DNA from: Phymorhynchus buccinoides
Lineage: Eukaryota; Mollusca; Gastropoda; Neogastropoda; Raphitomidae
Length of the DNA stretch: 64,000 nt
Direction of reading: 5' to 3'
Assembly (NCBI GenBank): GCA_017654935.2
Contig: CM065690.1
Location: 13,466,367 to 13,530,366 of the forward strand
In this document: positions 10,131 through 21,332 of the stretch, one piece after another
How the letters are laid out: every line of letters starts with the position of its first letter
Numbering within the stretch: position 1 is the stretch's first letter
Notes under the pieces: model-generated
Database searches by the model: none
Told to the model about the DNA's origin: nothing
What the model saw: only the letters and a program-made list of their open reading frames with translations
Translations under genes and position numbers: made by a program

Positions 10131-10668
10131 CCCCCCCCCCCCCCTCCTTCCTCATCAGGCACACAAAAATCGCATGCCAAAAAAAAAAGAAGGGTGGCAT
10201 GCCTCTGGCTGCGACACGCTCTCCAGGTGGGAGCAACCCGAATTTCACAGAGACGCCTCTGTGACTACAAAGTACCAAATACTAATACCAAGCAGCGGAG
10301 GAGACTGCTGCTCTGTAGTAGGGCTGGGCTGGGCAGCAATTTGTTTATTCTGGAGAAGCCCTGCCCTGGGGTTATTCCCACTTTCTCTGCCCAGATGACT
10401 TCAGGACGGTTGGCCTTGGAGAGGGTGCCCAAAGGTCAGCTCATCCCCAAGGCTGCAGGTCCATACACCACGACCTATATGTCGACCTTCATCTCGACAT
10501 TGAGCTGTTTAGGTGGACTTGTGGTCCTTAGCCCTTGACACAAGGTGGTGTGTCATTTGGAGGCAGTTTAACAAAAAGAAGCAATAATGGTAAACTTTCC
10601 CTCTCAGGGCTGAGTGTAAAAAAGTATTTATATTATCTCATTACCTTGTATAAATAAAATGTTAGTTT

Positions 10669-10670
<2 letters not shown>

Positions 10671-10729
<59 letters not shown>

Positions 10730-11016
10730 AGGTAACATGCTAGTGTCAAATGAAAGAATATGCATTACTGTTTCTACACGTGTGTAAGCTACTCTCTAAA
10801 GGCCGGAGGTCTAACATTAAAACATATTTGATCTCTCTCTCTCTCTCTCTCTCTCTTTTACTTTATATCTATTTTACTTTATTATTATTAGGTAACATGC
10901 TAGTGTCAAATGAAAGAATATTCATTACCGTTTTCTTGTTTTTCATATACACGTGTGTAAGCCTACTTGCGCACCCCAAATGTTAAAGGCCGGAGGTCTA
11001 ACATTAAAACATATTT

Positions 11017-11109
<93 letters not shown>

Positions 11110-11160
11110 ACTCTCTCTCTCTTTTCTCTCTCTATACACGTGTGTAAGCCTACTTGCTCT

Positions 11161-11249
<89 letters not shown>

Positions 11250-11260
11250 ACAGTTGTTCA
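10671..11260. repeat. CT microsatellite cluster with duplicated flanks
   Basis: Four (CT)n tracts lie at 10,671-10,725, 10,832-10,857, 11,019-11,104 and 11,163-11,245. The sequence between them is itself duplicated: TTAGGTAACATGCTAGTGTC...CCGGAGGTCTAACATTAAAA occurs at about 10,729-10,831 and 10,889-11,018, with a third partial copy (ACACGTGTGTAAGCCTACTT) near 11,137. The Leu-Ser and Arg-Glu frames here are repeat translations, not genes. Confidence 0.85.
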
Positions 11261-11570
11261 GTGTTCTCTCTCTTCCCCCCCTCCCCACACTCTCTCTCTC
11301 TCTCTCACTCATTCACAGCAAAACTATATTTGCCTTCTACTTGACAAAGGCAAGTAAAATTCAAAAGCCAGTAAAGTGATCAGTGATCTCCCGTGGTGAA
11401 ACCAGAAGCTCTCGTTCATTATGTCCTTGCCATGGGCTTGCTGGCCGACTTCTATTGTGACATCACATTCTAACCCTTTCCACACCAAACGATCCCGATC
11501 CCAAGGGATGGGTCCGACCTAATCTGGGTGAATATTTTCACAGGCCCCACTGCACTCATTATATGTACAG

Positions 11571-11745
11571 TGGAACCTCCCTTAAATCCAAAGTAGAGGA
11601 AGACGGGGTAAAAAGCGCATGGGCGGGTAAGAAGCCCACCCCAATTATCTCATGAAATGAAGCAAATGTCAGTCTCATTTTGCCTACGGTCTTAAGTGGG
11701 AGGGAATTGTATAAGGGGGGTAATTTTAATAGTTATAAAGGAGGC
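11571..11745. mobile_element. MITE fragments: pogo-like end and GACGGGGTAAAAAGCG family end
   Basis: A pogo-like end (ACAGTGGAACCTCCCTTAAA) is interrupted after a few bases by GAAGACGGGGTAAAAAGCGC...ATTATCTCATGAAATGAAG, the left half of the TA-flanked MITE found complete at 23,975-24,188. TATAAGGGGGGTAATTTTAAT at about 11,711 resumes the pogo-like interior. One MITE has inserted in the other and lost one end. Confidence 0.5.
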
Positions 11746-12150
11746 GCCGTGGCCGGTGTGTTAGAGTCGCCGCTCGTAATCCAACAGGTTTGCGGGTGCG
11801 GTGGGTTCGACTGAACCCGGCTGGTGACGGTGTTGTATCCTTGGGAAAGATACTTTACTCCTATTTCCTGGTCCTTCGGATGAGACCTAAAACCGAGGTC
11901 CGGTGTGCGAACGCACGCACAAGATCTTGCGCACACGTTAAAGCCCATTCCACTATTTGGCACGAGTAGGCCGTGTGTGCCGGTGGGATGGATGCACGAA
12001 CTTACATTGTAATGTAGGTCCGTGGATGGATGACACGAATTCACATAGCACGCCTCCTGTGCGCTATTAATGGTCCTAATGAAGACCGGTGAGTGCGGGG
12101 CAGGATTTCCTGGTCCCCGGACTAGACCTAAAAGAGAAGAAGGGCAATGT
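11745..12150 (+). mobile_element. tRNA-derived SINE
   Basis: The head reads GGCGCCGTGGCCGGTGTGTT then AGAGTCGCCGCTCGTAATCC, with an A-box-like GTGGCCGGTGTGTTAG and a B-box-like GGTTCGACTGAACC, so it derives from a tRNA gene and would be transcribed by RNA polymerase III. The body has the shared SINE block (TTGGGAAAGATACTTTACTC; CTTCGGATGAGACCTAAAAC). The phrase TAGGCCGTGTGTGCCGGTGG occurs twice (about 11,968 and 12,306), so a second partial copy follows at 12,240-12,420. Which named SINE superfamily it belongs to (for example MetaSINE) cannot be decided here. Confidence 0.65.
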
Positions 12151-12239
12151 GCGAGACGCACTTCCCCAACTAAATAAAAAGTCCACTGTCCCTGTTGGCT
12201 ACGACCGTGAGGACGTATGCTAAGTTTTCGTTTCCCCGG

Positions 12240-12420
12240 CTAAAAGCTCCAGGGATCATCAAGAACTTGCGCGCACGTTAAACACTATTCCACAATTGCA
12301 TCAGCTAGGCCGTGTGTGCCGGTGGGATGGATGACACGAATTTTTTTGATAGCACGCATCCTGTGCAGCCACACTGGTCTTCGAAGACCGGTGATATAAT
12401 AGGATCGATCCCCAACTTCA
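12240..12420 (+). repeat. Second partial SINE copy
   Basis: Repeats GCGCACGTTAAACACTATTC, TAGGCCGTGTGTGCCGGTGG and GATGGATGACACGAAT from the SINE just upstream, without the tRNA head. The two copies are about 340 bases apart in the same orientation. Confidence 0.5.
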
Positions 12421-12504
12421 GTTGGGGCAAGAGAGTTTGTATCAGAAAGAGTCTTATGGTTGGGGTCCACTATACCTTTCTGACCGTGAATATGTTGTTC
12501 AGGG

Positions 12505-12660
12505 GAAGTACCCTGGTAAAAAGCTCATGGGCGGGTAAGAACAACCACCCACTTATTATCTCATGAAATGAATGCAAAGCTAGGGGTCAGTCTCACGTTT
12601 TGACCCATGAGACCGCCAGTGTTAATGTCACATTCGTCTTCGGGGGAAATTTGTATATGA
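12505..12660. mobile_element. Decayed copy of the GGGGAAGACGGGG MITE
   Basis: Carries TAAAAAGCTCATGGGCGGGT, TATCTCATGAAATGAATGCA and GACCCATGAGACCG from the complete element at 23,975-24,188. The ends are degraded. Confidence 0.45.
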
Positions 12661-12782
12661 AAGGATCTTTCTTGGTTCAGTGGAGCAGAAGTTTGTATAA
12701 TTCTTACCCTGCCCATGGGGTCTTTTACCTTTTCTTATAGTTCTTACCACTGACACTTCACCGCCATTTTCTCTCCCTTGTA

Positions 12783-13115
12783 TTTCTTCTTCATTCATCT
12801 TCTGCATTCCCAGGCCATATGGACATAATGGGTAAGTACGTATGTGTCCGGTTTTCAGTTTTCACTAGTCTCCCTTGCTGCTGCGTACAGCCGACACATT
12901 TCGATTTCGGAGGAGCTCAAAGGAGAAAAATGGTTTGGAAGATTATTTTGGAAAAAGGCAGGAGAATGGGCTAATAAGTCAGAAAGATAGCAGATGACAG
13001 AAAGCAAATGGAAAAGGCAGAGTTAAAGAGAGTGGCAGATTAGAGAAAGTTACAAGCACAGAACTTCAAGAAGGTGGGGGAACTATTTTTACAAAAAAGA
13101 CCCCCACCCCATCCC
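12783..13115 (-). mobile_element. GAA-tailed retroelement, minus orientation
   Basis: Reverse complement of the element at 2,202-2,542: the tail appears as TTCTTCTTCATTCATCTTC, then TTCCCAGGCCATATGGACAT, GTGTCCGGTTTTCAGTTTTC, CCGACACATTTCG, and the head as GGTGGGGGAACTATTTTTAC. No target duplication could be read. Confidence 0.65.
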
Positions 13116-13792
13116 CGGGGAGAGACTCGTAGGGGGTGGGGGGGGGGGGGGGGTCCCAACGCTACTCTTCACGCATAATAAACCATGCATTCTTTTTACC
13201 CCGTCTTTTATCCCTTCTTCATCATCGCCTCTTCTAGTTTCCTGTCAATTATGAGATGCGTCATGCTGCCGTTACGCACCTAACGGGGAAGTGCGTCTTT
13301 GGCTGGAGATGTCTTTATAAAGTGGGGGGGCGGGGGGGAAGCCCACCCCAGTGAAAATTGTGGCAGATTTTCTATTGGAGCTTTGGAGAAAAGACACATT
13401 TTATAACCTGTTGTCTTGACTATGACACAAACTTACAGGACAGTTGCTCTGGGCTCGTTGTGCTGTAGCCTTGGGGATTGGTTGGCCTTTGGAGACCACC
13501 CACAACACACAATCTTTGTCTGAGAATGAAAGTGTGGTGTTCCCAAGGCAAGGCCCGGGATGGCATACACAATCTATCTCTCTTCTCTCTTCTAGTAAGC
13601 CTCTTCTAGTTCCTAGTGAATCTTCAGTAGGCCTCCTATGAAGGTGGAAGATCAAACGAAGAACACAGCGACAAACACGCACGCGCGCGCGCACACACAC
13701 ACTGCACAAAGAACACTGTTACACTTACAGAAACACAACACAGCAGGAATGGATAATCTGTGTGCGTCTCTCTCTCATTCTCTAACATGCAT

Positions 13793-13898
<106 letters not shown>

Positions 13899-14280
13899 AA
13901 CATTTAACCAGGGAACATGAGATAAGCAAGTTACATGCAATTTTTACACCCAGCCCTGGGGCTGAGAGAGAGATAGATCTACTTGGGGCCCTCGACAGAC
14001 TTGACATTCTGTACAATAATAGATCTACCCCATGGTACGTCTTCCTTCTGTCAAACACCCACACTAATTTACACCCCGGTTCATGCTATACGCCTACGTT
14101 GGCAACACTTTCCCCTTTTAGGGTAGTGTATTAACCTTCGCTGTAGTTCCACTCATTGTCAGCAATATTGCCAGAGACAGAAGAGATCGATATTGTTCAG
14201 TTGTGCGCGTGCGATCCCCAGACACACATGCCTACGTCACATGGGGAGATCGACTTGACGCAGACGACATTTCATAATTT

Positions 14281-14528
14281 ATGCGGCAAGGAACATCGCA
14301 GTGTTGCAGAGATTTTCATTGGTCAATACCGACAACATGGCTGGAGGAGGTCTGGTTCTACAGAGTGAAGTCTGCTGGTTGTGATATCGTCTGTGAAGAG
14401 AGAGAGATAGCGGAAAAGGATTTGAGAAAGAGACCGTATGTTTTGTTGGGGTTTGATCAAGGAAAAACTTCAAGAAGACTGACCATGATGAAGGTGTATC
14501 AGCCTGTTTGTCCTGACATGAAGTTTAG
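14281..14528 (+). CDS. Ser-rich protein gene, exon 1 (probable start exon)
   Basis: The frame opens at ATG 14,281, with an in-frame TAA at 14,275-14,277 just before it, and runs 82 codons plus 2 bases to a good donor (TTTAG/gtacgta). The part from WLEEVWFYRVKSAGCDIVCE to LGFDQGKTSRRLTMMKVYQP looks like an ordered, mixed-charge domain, unlike the rest of the protein. The start is uncertain: the ATG context is poor, and the exon could instead begin at an internal acceptor (TTGCAG near 14,310 or TCTACAG near 14,365). The 2-base overhang joins exactly with the single base that starts the next exon (AG+A = Arg). The domain is not recognised. Confidence 0.55.
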
Positions 14529-15327
14529 GTACGTATTGTTTCAATGTTTGTATAAATTATGTGGGCTGAACACAATGAATGAATGGCTAGTATGGCCCCC
14601 CGGCATAGTATGGGCAGTATGGCCCTTACTATAACTACCAGCATTATGATACTGATAACCACTAGATCTAATGACTTAAAACCTTTGTGCTAAATGAAAT
14701 AAAACATGAAGTGGATGTATTCAGTAGTACTGTTCTGTTGTTTAACTTGTTTCTCATAGATTTCTCTTGATGGGAAAACAATGTTAGTGGGGTAATTATG
14801 GACGTTTTCGAGGTTCCCCATAAGCAGTTATTTAACAATAATAATCTACAGTTTTTGAGTGTACATATTTTATTTGTTATGGCAATGGTTGTTTTTCTTG
14901 GTCCTTTGTCAGTAACTGTCAGTGTGATTGTTTACCTAGGTACTCGTACAGCAAAATCATCATACATATGTACAATGACTAATAAGTCACAGCTGCCATG
15001 GGATGGGTTAGATTTCTTCCTCCTTGACTGTAGCCTACATGAATGACAATGTTCTCATGAATAGGTATATGAATAAGAAAAAACAAATATTAGCAATCAG
15101 GAATCTATGAATCAGTTTGAATGAAATAGCTTTTACATTGAAATCATGATTCATGGCAGACAGAAAGGGAGGGGGAAAGAGAAAAGAATGAAAAGGTAAC
15201 ACTTGCCACTGTATCAAATAGCAAATGTTGTTTTTGCTATAGAATGCAATGTCAAAGGGGAACTAAAGTCTACCTAAAATAATTTGGTTGACAATGCTCA
15301 GACTGTTTGAAACACATACACACAGAG
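14529..15327 (+). other. Intron 1, first part
   Basis: Starts gtacgta. AT-rich, with short open frames that lack coding character. Intron 1 continues to 16,270 and contains the hAT-like element and G-runs listed separately. Confidence 0.45.
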
Positions 15328-15550
15328 CAGGGACGGACCAAATGATTCGTAAGGGGGGGGGGGGGGGGGGCGTTCTGCCAGGATAAGGTCTGGTTCTACA
15401 TGCTACAGTCTGTGTGTTGATGAACATCCAGGGGTCCAGGGAGCTGCATACGTACCAGGTTATGGGGAAATGCCCTTTTGGGGCCCAGGGGGCAAAGCCC
15501 CCGGAAACATTTTGTAATTTAGTGATTGTTATGGCAAAACTCTTGAGGCA

Positions 15551-15590
<40 letters not shown>

Positions 15591-15636
15591 CCAGTAACCA
15601 GGAAACCCCCCTCAGATCCACCCCTGGAGAGAGAGA
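15328..15636. mobile_element. hAT-like MITE with very long G runs
   Basis: Ends CAGGGACGGACC and GATCCACCCCTG, close to the CAGGGGCGGATCC ends common in invertebrate hAT-type MITEs. The inside has GGCAAAGCCCCCGG. Two homopolymer G runs occur: 18 G at 15,353-15,370 and 47 G at 15,553-15,599. No clean 8-base target duplication could be read. Confidence 0.55.
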
Positions 15637-15954
15637 GAAACTGCTCACTGACAGAAACATCTTTGCATATTTACTTAAATAGATTTCTACTTTACAAAAC
15701 AGGAATGGCACTGCAGAAATACACTCATAATTTTCATAATAAACTAAACATAGCAATTTCATTTTATTTATGATTTAAAATGGAATGTTATAAACGCAGG
15801 ATTTACAGTGTTTGGCAAAAGGCGAATGTTACAAATTTTGCTTCAGTCATTTTTATGTCAGAGTTCAACTAAAAGAAGTTAAATCAGCCATTGCATTCAA
15901 TGATATGTATATAAATTATAATGTCTATTGTTTTGTTCTGCATGTGTTTTGCTT

Positions 15955-16130
15955 GCGCTTGTGCATGTGTGTGCGTTTGCGTGTGTGTATGTGTGTGCTT
16001 GTGTGCTTGTATGTGTGTGCTTGTGTGCATGTATGTTATATTCATGTTTAATTTTCTAGTGATATTGCAAAGCGCATAGAGCTTAAAGGTATGCACTATA
16101 TAAATCTTTTATTAAATAAATAGATAAATT
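15955..16130 (+). repeat. GT-rich tract and SINE 3'-end motif
   Basis: An imperfect GTGTGTGC tract (about 15,960-16,030) is followed by ATTGCAAAGCGCATAGAGCT and ACTATATAAATCTTTTATTA with an AAT-rich tail. The 'AAGCGC...TATATAAAT(ATT)n' ending is shared with the reverse-oriented copy at 18,369-18,455 and marks the 3' end of a SINE/LINE pair. Confidence 0.45.
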
Positions 16131-16270
16131 GCTTCAAAACTACAAGCACTCTCTTACTCTAGTCTTAGAAGATCAAGTTCCATTGGTCTTATGTTTACAG
16201 GGAGGGATTAGCATAACATTGGTGTTATCGTTTTAAGCATAATTTCTAAATCAAAACCTTCCCTCGACAG

Positions 16271-17114
16271 ATTGACGGCTGATCTATCTCCTGAGGTCTC
16301 GGAGGACTCAACCATTTCATCAGACTCTGCTTCCTGCATGTCGGACGATGAGGACGTCCAGGGGGCGGTGCAGGCCCAGAACCCAGCCAGAAACGCCCAC
16401 CCCCAGCACCCGTCCCCTAACTACCCCGCCAGCAGATTCCCTTCCAGCTCGGCTTCCGCTCCCTCTGTCACAGGCACTGCGGAAGTTTGTCAGCAGCATG
16501 TGGTCAGCACGTCCTCCGCTGCCCAATGTTTGATGTCCGAGCTGTCGTCGGCTTCGGCGCAGCCCTTGTCGGGCGTCTCGGCTGTCAACAGCAATTCCCA
16601 CGTCAGCGGTGCCGGCTGCGTGGATAACTGCCCGGGATGGATTCGTCATCGGGCACAGACCGCGTCCACCGTTCACACTTCGCAAGGAGCCTGCGTGATT
16701 CAAGAGGATGCGGTGAACGGTAGTCCGGCTGACGCGCACCTGAACAACTTCAGCGTGGATGATTCGGGGGCGGCTTGCTGCATACAGCAGCCTGCTTGTG
16801 CTTTTGAGAAAACTCACCACCACCACAGCGCGCATCAGCTTTCGCAAGATGTACAGATGAACAGGAATGATGTATGTGTGTGCGATGTAAACGATAATGA
16901 CAGCGACAATGACAGTATTGAGGATATCTCTATTTCCCACAATGTTCCCATGTGTCCCCCATCCCCTGCCCCATTTTCTCCCGCCCGCACCCCTCCGTCA
17001 AACCGCAGGGGGGCTGGGGCTGTCAACAGAGAGGTCAGGAGCAACTCCGGTTCGTCTTCACAGGGTCAGAGATCAGAGGGGAAGTTCTCATCGTTATACC
17101 TGGATGTTCATTCG
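16271..17114 (+). CDS. Ser-rich protein gene, exon 2 (large exon)
   Basis: Acceptor CCCTCGACAG, then 1 base plus 281 codons, donor TTCG/gtgagt at 17,115. The product (LTADLSPEVSEDSTISSDSA...) is low in hydrophobic residues and rich in Ser, Ala, Asn, Asp and His, with a His cluster (THHHHSAH), an acidic DNDSDNDSIED stretch, and PPSPAPFSPARTPPSNRR near the end with SP/TP sites that suit proline-directed kinases. It is predicted to be disordered. GC content and codon use rise sharply against the flanking introns, the strongest coding signal in the window. Its phases fit exon 1 (phase 2) and exon 3 (phase 0). Family not recognised. Confidence 0.75.
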
Positions 17115-17684
17115 GTGAGTCTAGTCATGGTTGTATCACAGTCATAACTATCAAAAGTATCATTGATTGAGCTTCTGTTCCCTCAGAAAAAAGTCTCATT
17201 GTACACTTCATATTTTGTGACTAGACTGATGTAGTCAAAATGTGCAATTTGCTAACAGCTATTATTCATTGCTACCATCTATTAACTCTGTGTGTGGGTG
17301 TACATGTGTGTGTGCATGTATGTTTGAGCTTCTTTAAGGATCATTCATTGTGTTTTATTGCTGTTTTTAAAAAAATTCAACCACAAATATTAATTTACCG
17401 TATTTTACGGACTACAAGGCACACCTGATTATAAGGTGCACCTGCCAAGTTTTGCAAAAAATTCAGATTTTGGTATTATAATTTACTAGATAAACCTGTG
17501 CTCCGCACGGCAGCATGAAGCATCTACATTATTGAATATAGCAAAACCCGTGCTCCGCTCGGGATGTCATGACAGCAATTGTAAGCTTGGCTTACAGGCT
17601 TGGGTTTTGTCGCTTTGAGAAAAGTAGAGGCCTAAATGTTGTGAAAAGTGGGAGGAGCATTTATTTTACTGTATAGTATGTTAG

Positions 17685-17800
<116 letters not shown>

Positions 17801-18125
17801 TAGTAGATAACACACACTTCATCATTGCTTGCTCGGTTTCCTGTCAATTCATGAGCGCAGATGCGTTACTCTCCGTTATGCACCTTTCAAAGCAAATATG
17901 GTTAGACCAAACACAAAGCTTGTACAAAAGCCCTACTCGCCTCCCTCTTCTCCTTCCTTGGGGTTTCCCCTATCCTGCTTTCCTCCTCCCCCTGTTCCCC
18001 CCCCCCCCCCCCACCACTACCCCAGCTTTCCCCCTCCCCGGGGTATGCCCCCCCTCCCTTCCGCCCGCTCCCCTCTCCTTTAAAAAAAAAAGAGATGCCC
18101 CCCCCCCCCCAAAAAAAAAAAAAAA

Positions 18126-18213
18126 AAAAATGGTGGTGAGGGGCAGACTCGAACCCGCGACCTACGGATTTGCGCCGCCGCGTTCTACCTATCGAGCTAT
18201 TAAGGCTTCGTCG
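18126..18213 (-). pseudogene. tRNA-like pseudogene or SINE head
   Basis: Read on the - strand: TTAATAGCTCGATAGGTAGA (A-box-like D arm) and GGTCGCGGGTTCGAGTC (B-box-like T arm), about 40 bases apart, followed by a long T tract that would end polymerase III transcription. The T stem and anticodon arm do not pair fully, so this is not a working tRNA. It is probably a tRNA-derived SINE head or a dead tRNA copy. Confidence 0.55.
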
Positions 18214-18368
18214 AAAGTCAATGTAAAAATTTCATTATAAGAGGAAGAAGGGAAAGCAGTCAGTCGGACCAGATGACACTGCTTCAAAATAATGCCAATT
18301 GACACGCGAGAAACATTTTGCCTTCCAAATCAACTTTCAAAAGCAACATTTTTAATCCGACATATCAG

Positions 18369-18470
18369 AATAAATAATAATAATAATAATAATAATAATG
18401 AATATTATTTATATGGCGCAATCTCCTGATAAATACAGCTCAAAGCGCCTTACAACAACACATTACAATC
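18369..18470 (-). repeat. SINE/LINE 3'-end motif with (ATT)n tail
   Basis: On the - strand it reads AAGGCGCTTTGAGCTGTATT ... GCGCCATATAAATAATATTC followed by ATT repeats. It is the same ending as at 16,062-16,130. Confidence 0.5.
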
Positions 18471-19278
18471 AATAGATAAACATTGGGATATATATACATG
18501 GCATGCAATCAACAATAAATAATATATCAGAAATCAAAAATACTTGTACCACAGGGAAACAAGTTAATTGGACACACACACGCTCTCCCCCATCTCCTCC
18601 CTCCCTCCACCTCTCCGCCACCCCACCCTCTATTCTCGTCAAAATATACATAGACAATATATTTTAATCAATAATCAAGAATAATTAGAACACGATTAGA
18701 CGAAGCGCGTATCTTGACCCGCGTCGCAAGCAAAAGTCCGACATTTACGCGGTTCTCAAGTTTTTAGGGGTCTCTCCTCGGATCCTTAGCGCAATATATT
18801 ATAGATATTTTTTCTTACTATATTATCAGTCACATAATAAGCGCAGGGCAGGGGTCTCAGTCTAGGAAAAAAAAGTATTGCCTTATAGTCTGTAAAATAC
18901 GGTACATATTACTGATAATTAATTTTATCATTTATGTCACTCCATCTCATCTTCTATTCTTGCCTAGATTTCAGTTAAAAACAAAACCGCTGCGATTTCA
19001 ACTTTATTTATATTCCTGTGATGTAGTCGATGATCGAAATATGATAAGACAAACTGTCCTGAGATAAGAGAAATCAATAGGACGATGCTTTGGCTCTTGC
19101 AGAAATCAAAAATACATAGCATGCCAGTGTTAAAAAAATTAATCAGACATTTGTCCTGGCAGGGGAGAACACTACAGGACATTTTCAATTTTAATAGGTC
19201 AGTGGCCAATGACCGGAACCTCGGGACATCACTGATATTCTGTAACAGAATAAACTTTATTTGTTAACTCTGTAACAG

Positions 19279-19522
19279 AATGGCAAGGGTACGAGCCCTT
19301 ACACACTGGCGTGCGCCATCACCCCCTCACCTCTCCACGAAAACGTCACTCTGGCCAGCTCATTGTCGTCCGCCAGTGGTGCTGGGCGCCACAGGGGTGA
19401 CGATTCGACAAACACTGCTTCGTCTCCTCACAGCTCCTCCCACAATGCCACTGCCCAACAGGCTGCAGTGTCGGCTTGGCCGAAAAGACGGGTTTCCAGT
19501 AACTCCTGTGACAATCAGCAAG
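19279..19522 (+). CDS. Ser-rich protein gene, exon 3
   Basis: Acceptor CTGTAACAG, 81 codons plus 1 base, donor CAAG/gtaagag. The product runs NGKGTSPYTLACAITPSPLH through SLSSASGAGRHRGDD to CDNQQ, and contains WPKRRVSSNS, a basic patch beside serines that resembles an AGC-kinase site. Composition matches exon 2. It starts in phase 0, as exon 2 requires, and leaves one base (G) that joins the first two bases of exon 4 to make GAC (Asp). Confidence 0.65.
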
Positions 19523-20035
19523 GTAAGAGTGCTCAGCTAGGAGTTGGAGAGGTTGACATGTAGTACCTTCAGTGTTGGAGATAGTGTAGGGGTTGACATG
19601 TACAGTATTTTTCAGACTATAACTTAGTCTTAGTACCCCCCAAATCCAGATTTTTTTAATGACAGTTTCTTACTAATTTAATGGTCATATTATAAGACGC
19701 AGGGGTCTGAGTCTTGGAAAAATACGGCACTGATGCCTTCGGGCTAGGATGGATAAGATTGATTCTTGAAAGCACTTTTTTGTTTATAGAATTAGAAATA
19801 ATAAGAAAGTGCCAGTTTCTTATAAATGCACAGTGCAACAATGTGTGAGTAAGGTTAGGGGTATCACTTCACAAACAAGAATATTGACAAATACTTTTTT
19901 TTTAAATTAATAAATCGGTATTAACATGATGTAAGTGAAAATAATCAAAACGAGAAGTTCTTTCACTCAGGTTGGATACAAGTTAACCTGTTTCATTTAT
20001 TAATAGGTATGTTTTAAGTGGCTTGATATATTCAA

Positions 20036-20248
20036 TTAACCCCTTGACTGCCATATAACATATGTACTGACTTGATGACATCATCAGATGAAGAGGAATA
20101 ACTCTGATATGCTGGCTTTTGCTTTAACAGAGTCAAGAGAGTTATTTCCCCAGACCATTTTGCCAGATTGGCTCTATCAGTTGTCTTTTCATAGCATGAT
20201 TTGTACAATTAATTTTTGTTTAATTTTCTCTGGCAGTCAGGGGGTTAA
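20036..20248. mobile_element. piggyBac-like MITE with TTAA target
   Basis: TTAA at 20,036-20,039 and 20,245-20,248 encloses 205 bases with ends CCCCTTGACTGCCAT and TGGCAGTCAGGGGG. TTAA duplications with CCC-starting ends are typical of piggyBac elements. It lies in intron 3 of the Ser-rich gene and has no protein frame. Confidence 0.7.
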
Positions 20249-20342
20249 ATAACTTTATTCTGCCTTGTGACGGTATTTTCTTAAATTTTCTAAGTTACTT
20301 ACAAATTCTAGCAATCTTCAAGATTTTTTTTTTTTTTTAAAG

Positions 20343-20876
20343 ACGCAGGGTCACCAACCTCAGCCATGAACCGATCCATCTACGACGAAATCCAAGAAGC
20401 GCTCATCAAGGAGGTCAGCGGACGAGACGACGTGGAAGTTCCCCCTGCAGCCTCCACCACCACCACAATGACCCCCACCTCCTCCTCCTCCTTAGACACC
20501 GCCACAGACCCGGCCCAACAGTACCCATATATCCACAAGCACATGGGTCACCTCTTCGACAAGAAACGCCTGCTGATCGGCTACAGCTACACCCCTAGAT
20601 CTCCGACGCGGAGCAGAGACGTCAGCGTGTCCCCCAGCAGAAGCGGGTACTCCTCTGCGGGCAGGAGTCGCCACCTTAGCGCGGCATCCACTGCCTCCGA
20701 GGCGGCGCCCAGCAGCGTGGATGATAATCTGTTCGTTAACAAGATGGAGGATGCGGAAGAGGAGGAGGAGATTATCGCTGTCAGCTTGGAAGACGAGGTG
20801 GAAGGAGCTTGCGCCGCCTCCGCTGTCACCGTCATTCACGGTCAGAAGAGACGGCGGAAGAACTCTGATGGGGATG
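20343..20876 (+). CDS. Ser-rich protein gene, exon 4
   Basis: Acceptor after a T-rich tract (TTTAAAG), 2 bases plus 177 codons plus 1 base, donor GATG/gtgagt. The product begins (D)AGSPTSAMNRSIYDEIQEAL, has YPYIHKHMGHLFDKKRLLIG, an SP/TP-rich part (SYTPRSPTRSRDVSVSPSRS), an acidic tract (MEDAEEEEEIIAVSLEDEVE) and GQKRRRKNSDGDG, a likely nuclear localisation signal. Joined with exons 1-3 this gives 623 residues with no stop. The next exon must enter in phase 1; none was found before the gap, so it may lie in the N block or beyond. An ATG at 20,366 could instead be a start, but the upstream splice fits too well to prefer that. Family not recognised. Confidence 0.75.
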
Positions 20877-21088
20877 GTGAGTGAGTTTGAGGCAAAGGTG
20901 TAGCTTAGACACACACACACAGTGTTGTACCAAGGATTGAAAAGTGATAGGACAAACTAAGCAAAAAAAATATGTCTGTTTCTGGGAACATGGCCCAAAA
21001 AAATAGGGTAGGTAGGTAGGTAGGTTTTCTTTGGGGGGGGGTTTCTTCGCGGTGCAAGATTTTTGCCGTATTTGCTGAAACATGTTGT

Positions 21089-21332
21089 CGCAGTCAAAAT
21101 CGTCGCTCGTTCAAATCGGTCGCCCGCCTCTATGAGAGTGTGTATTTGCGACATTGAGCATGAACGACAAATTTCACTCTTTCTTTACTTGAACCATTTT
21201 TCCGTACTCCAATCGTTCATATTTCATAATTTTACAGAAAAAAGTGAAATTTGTAGTTCATGCTCAGTGTCGCAAATACACACTCTCATAATAGCGGGCG
21301 ACCGATTTGAACGAGGGACGATTTTGACTGCG
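21089..21332. mobile_element. MITE, 244 bp, with about 90-bp inverted arms
   Basis: The arms start CGCAGTCAAAATCGTCGCTC and end with the complement GGACGATTTTGACTGCG; both carry TTCAAATCGGTCGCCCGC and GAGAGTGTGTATTTGCGACA. The arms differ at only a few positions, so the copy is fairly young. No protein frame. Confidence 0.75.

Noticed and set aside
10963..11344. Leu-Ser and Arg-Glu repeat proteins (also at 13,760 and 23,292-23,704)
   Set aside because: They are translations of CT/GA microsatellites in several frames at once.
16320..16940. 206-codon - strand frame
   Set aside because: Antisense of exon 2 of the Ser-rich gene. The + strand has splice sites and phase agreement.
18126..18213. 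Functional tRNA gene on the - strand
   Set aside because: Boxes A and B are present, but the T stem and anticodon arm do not pair properly.
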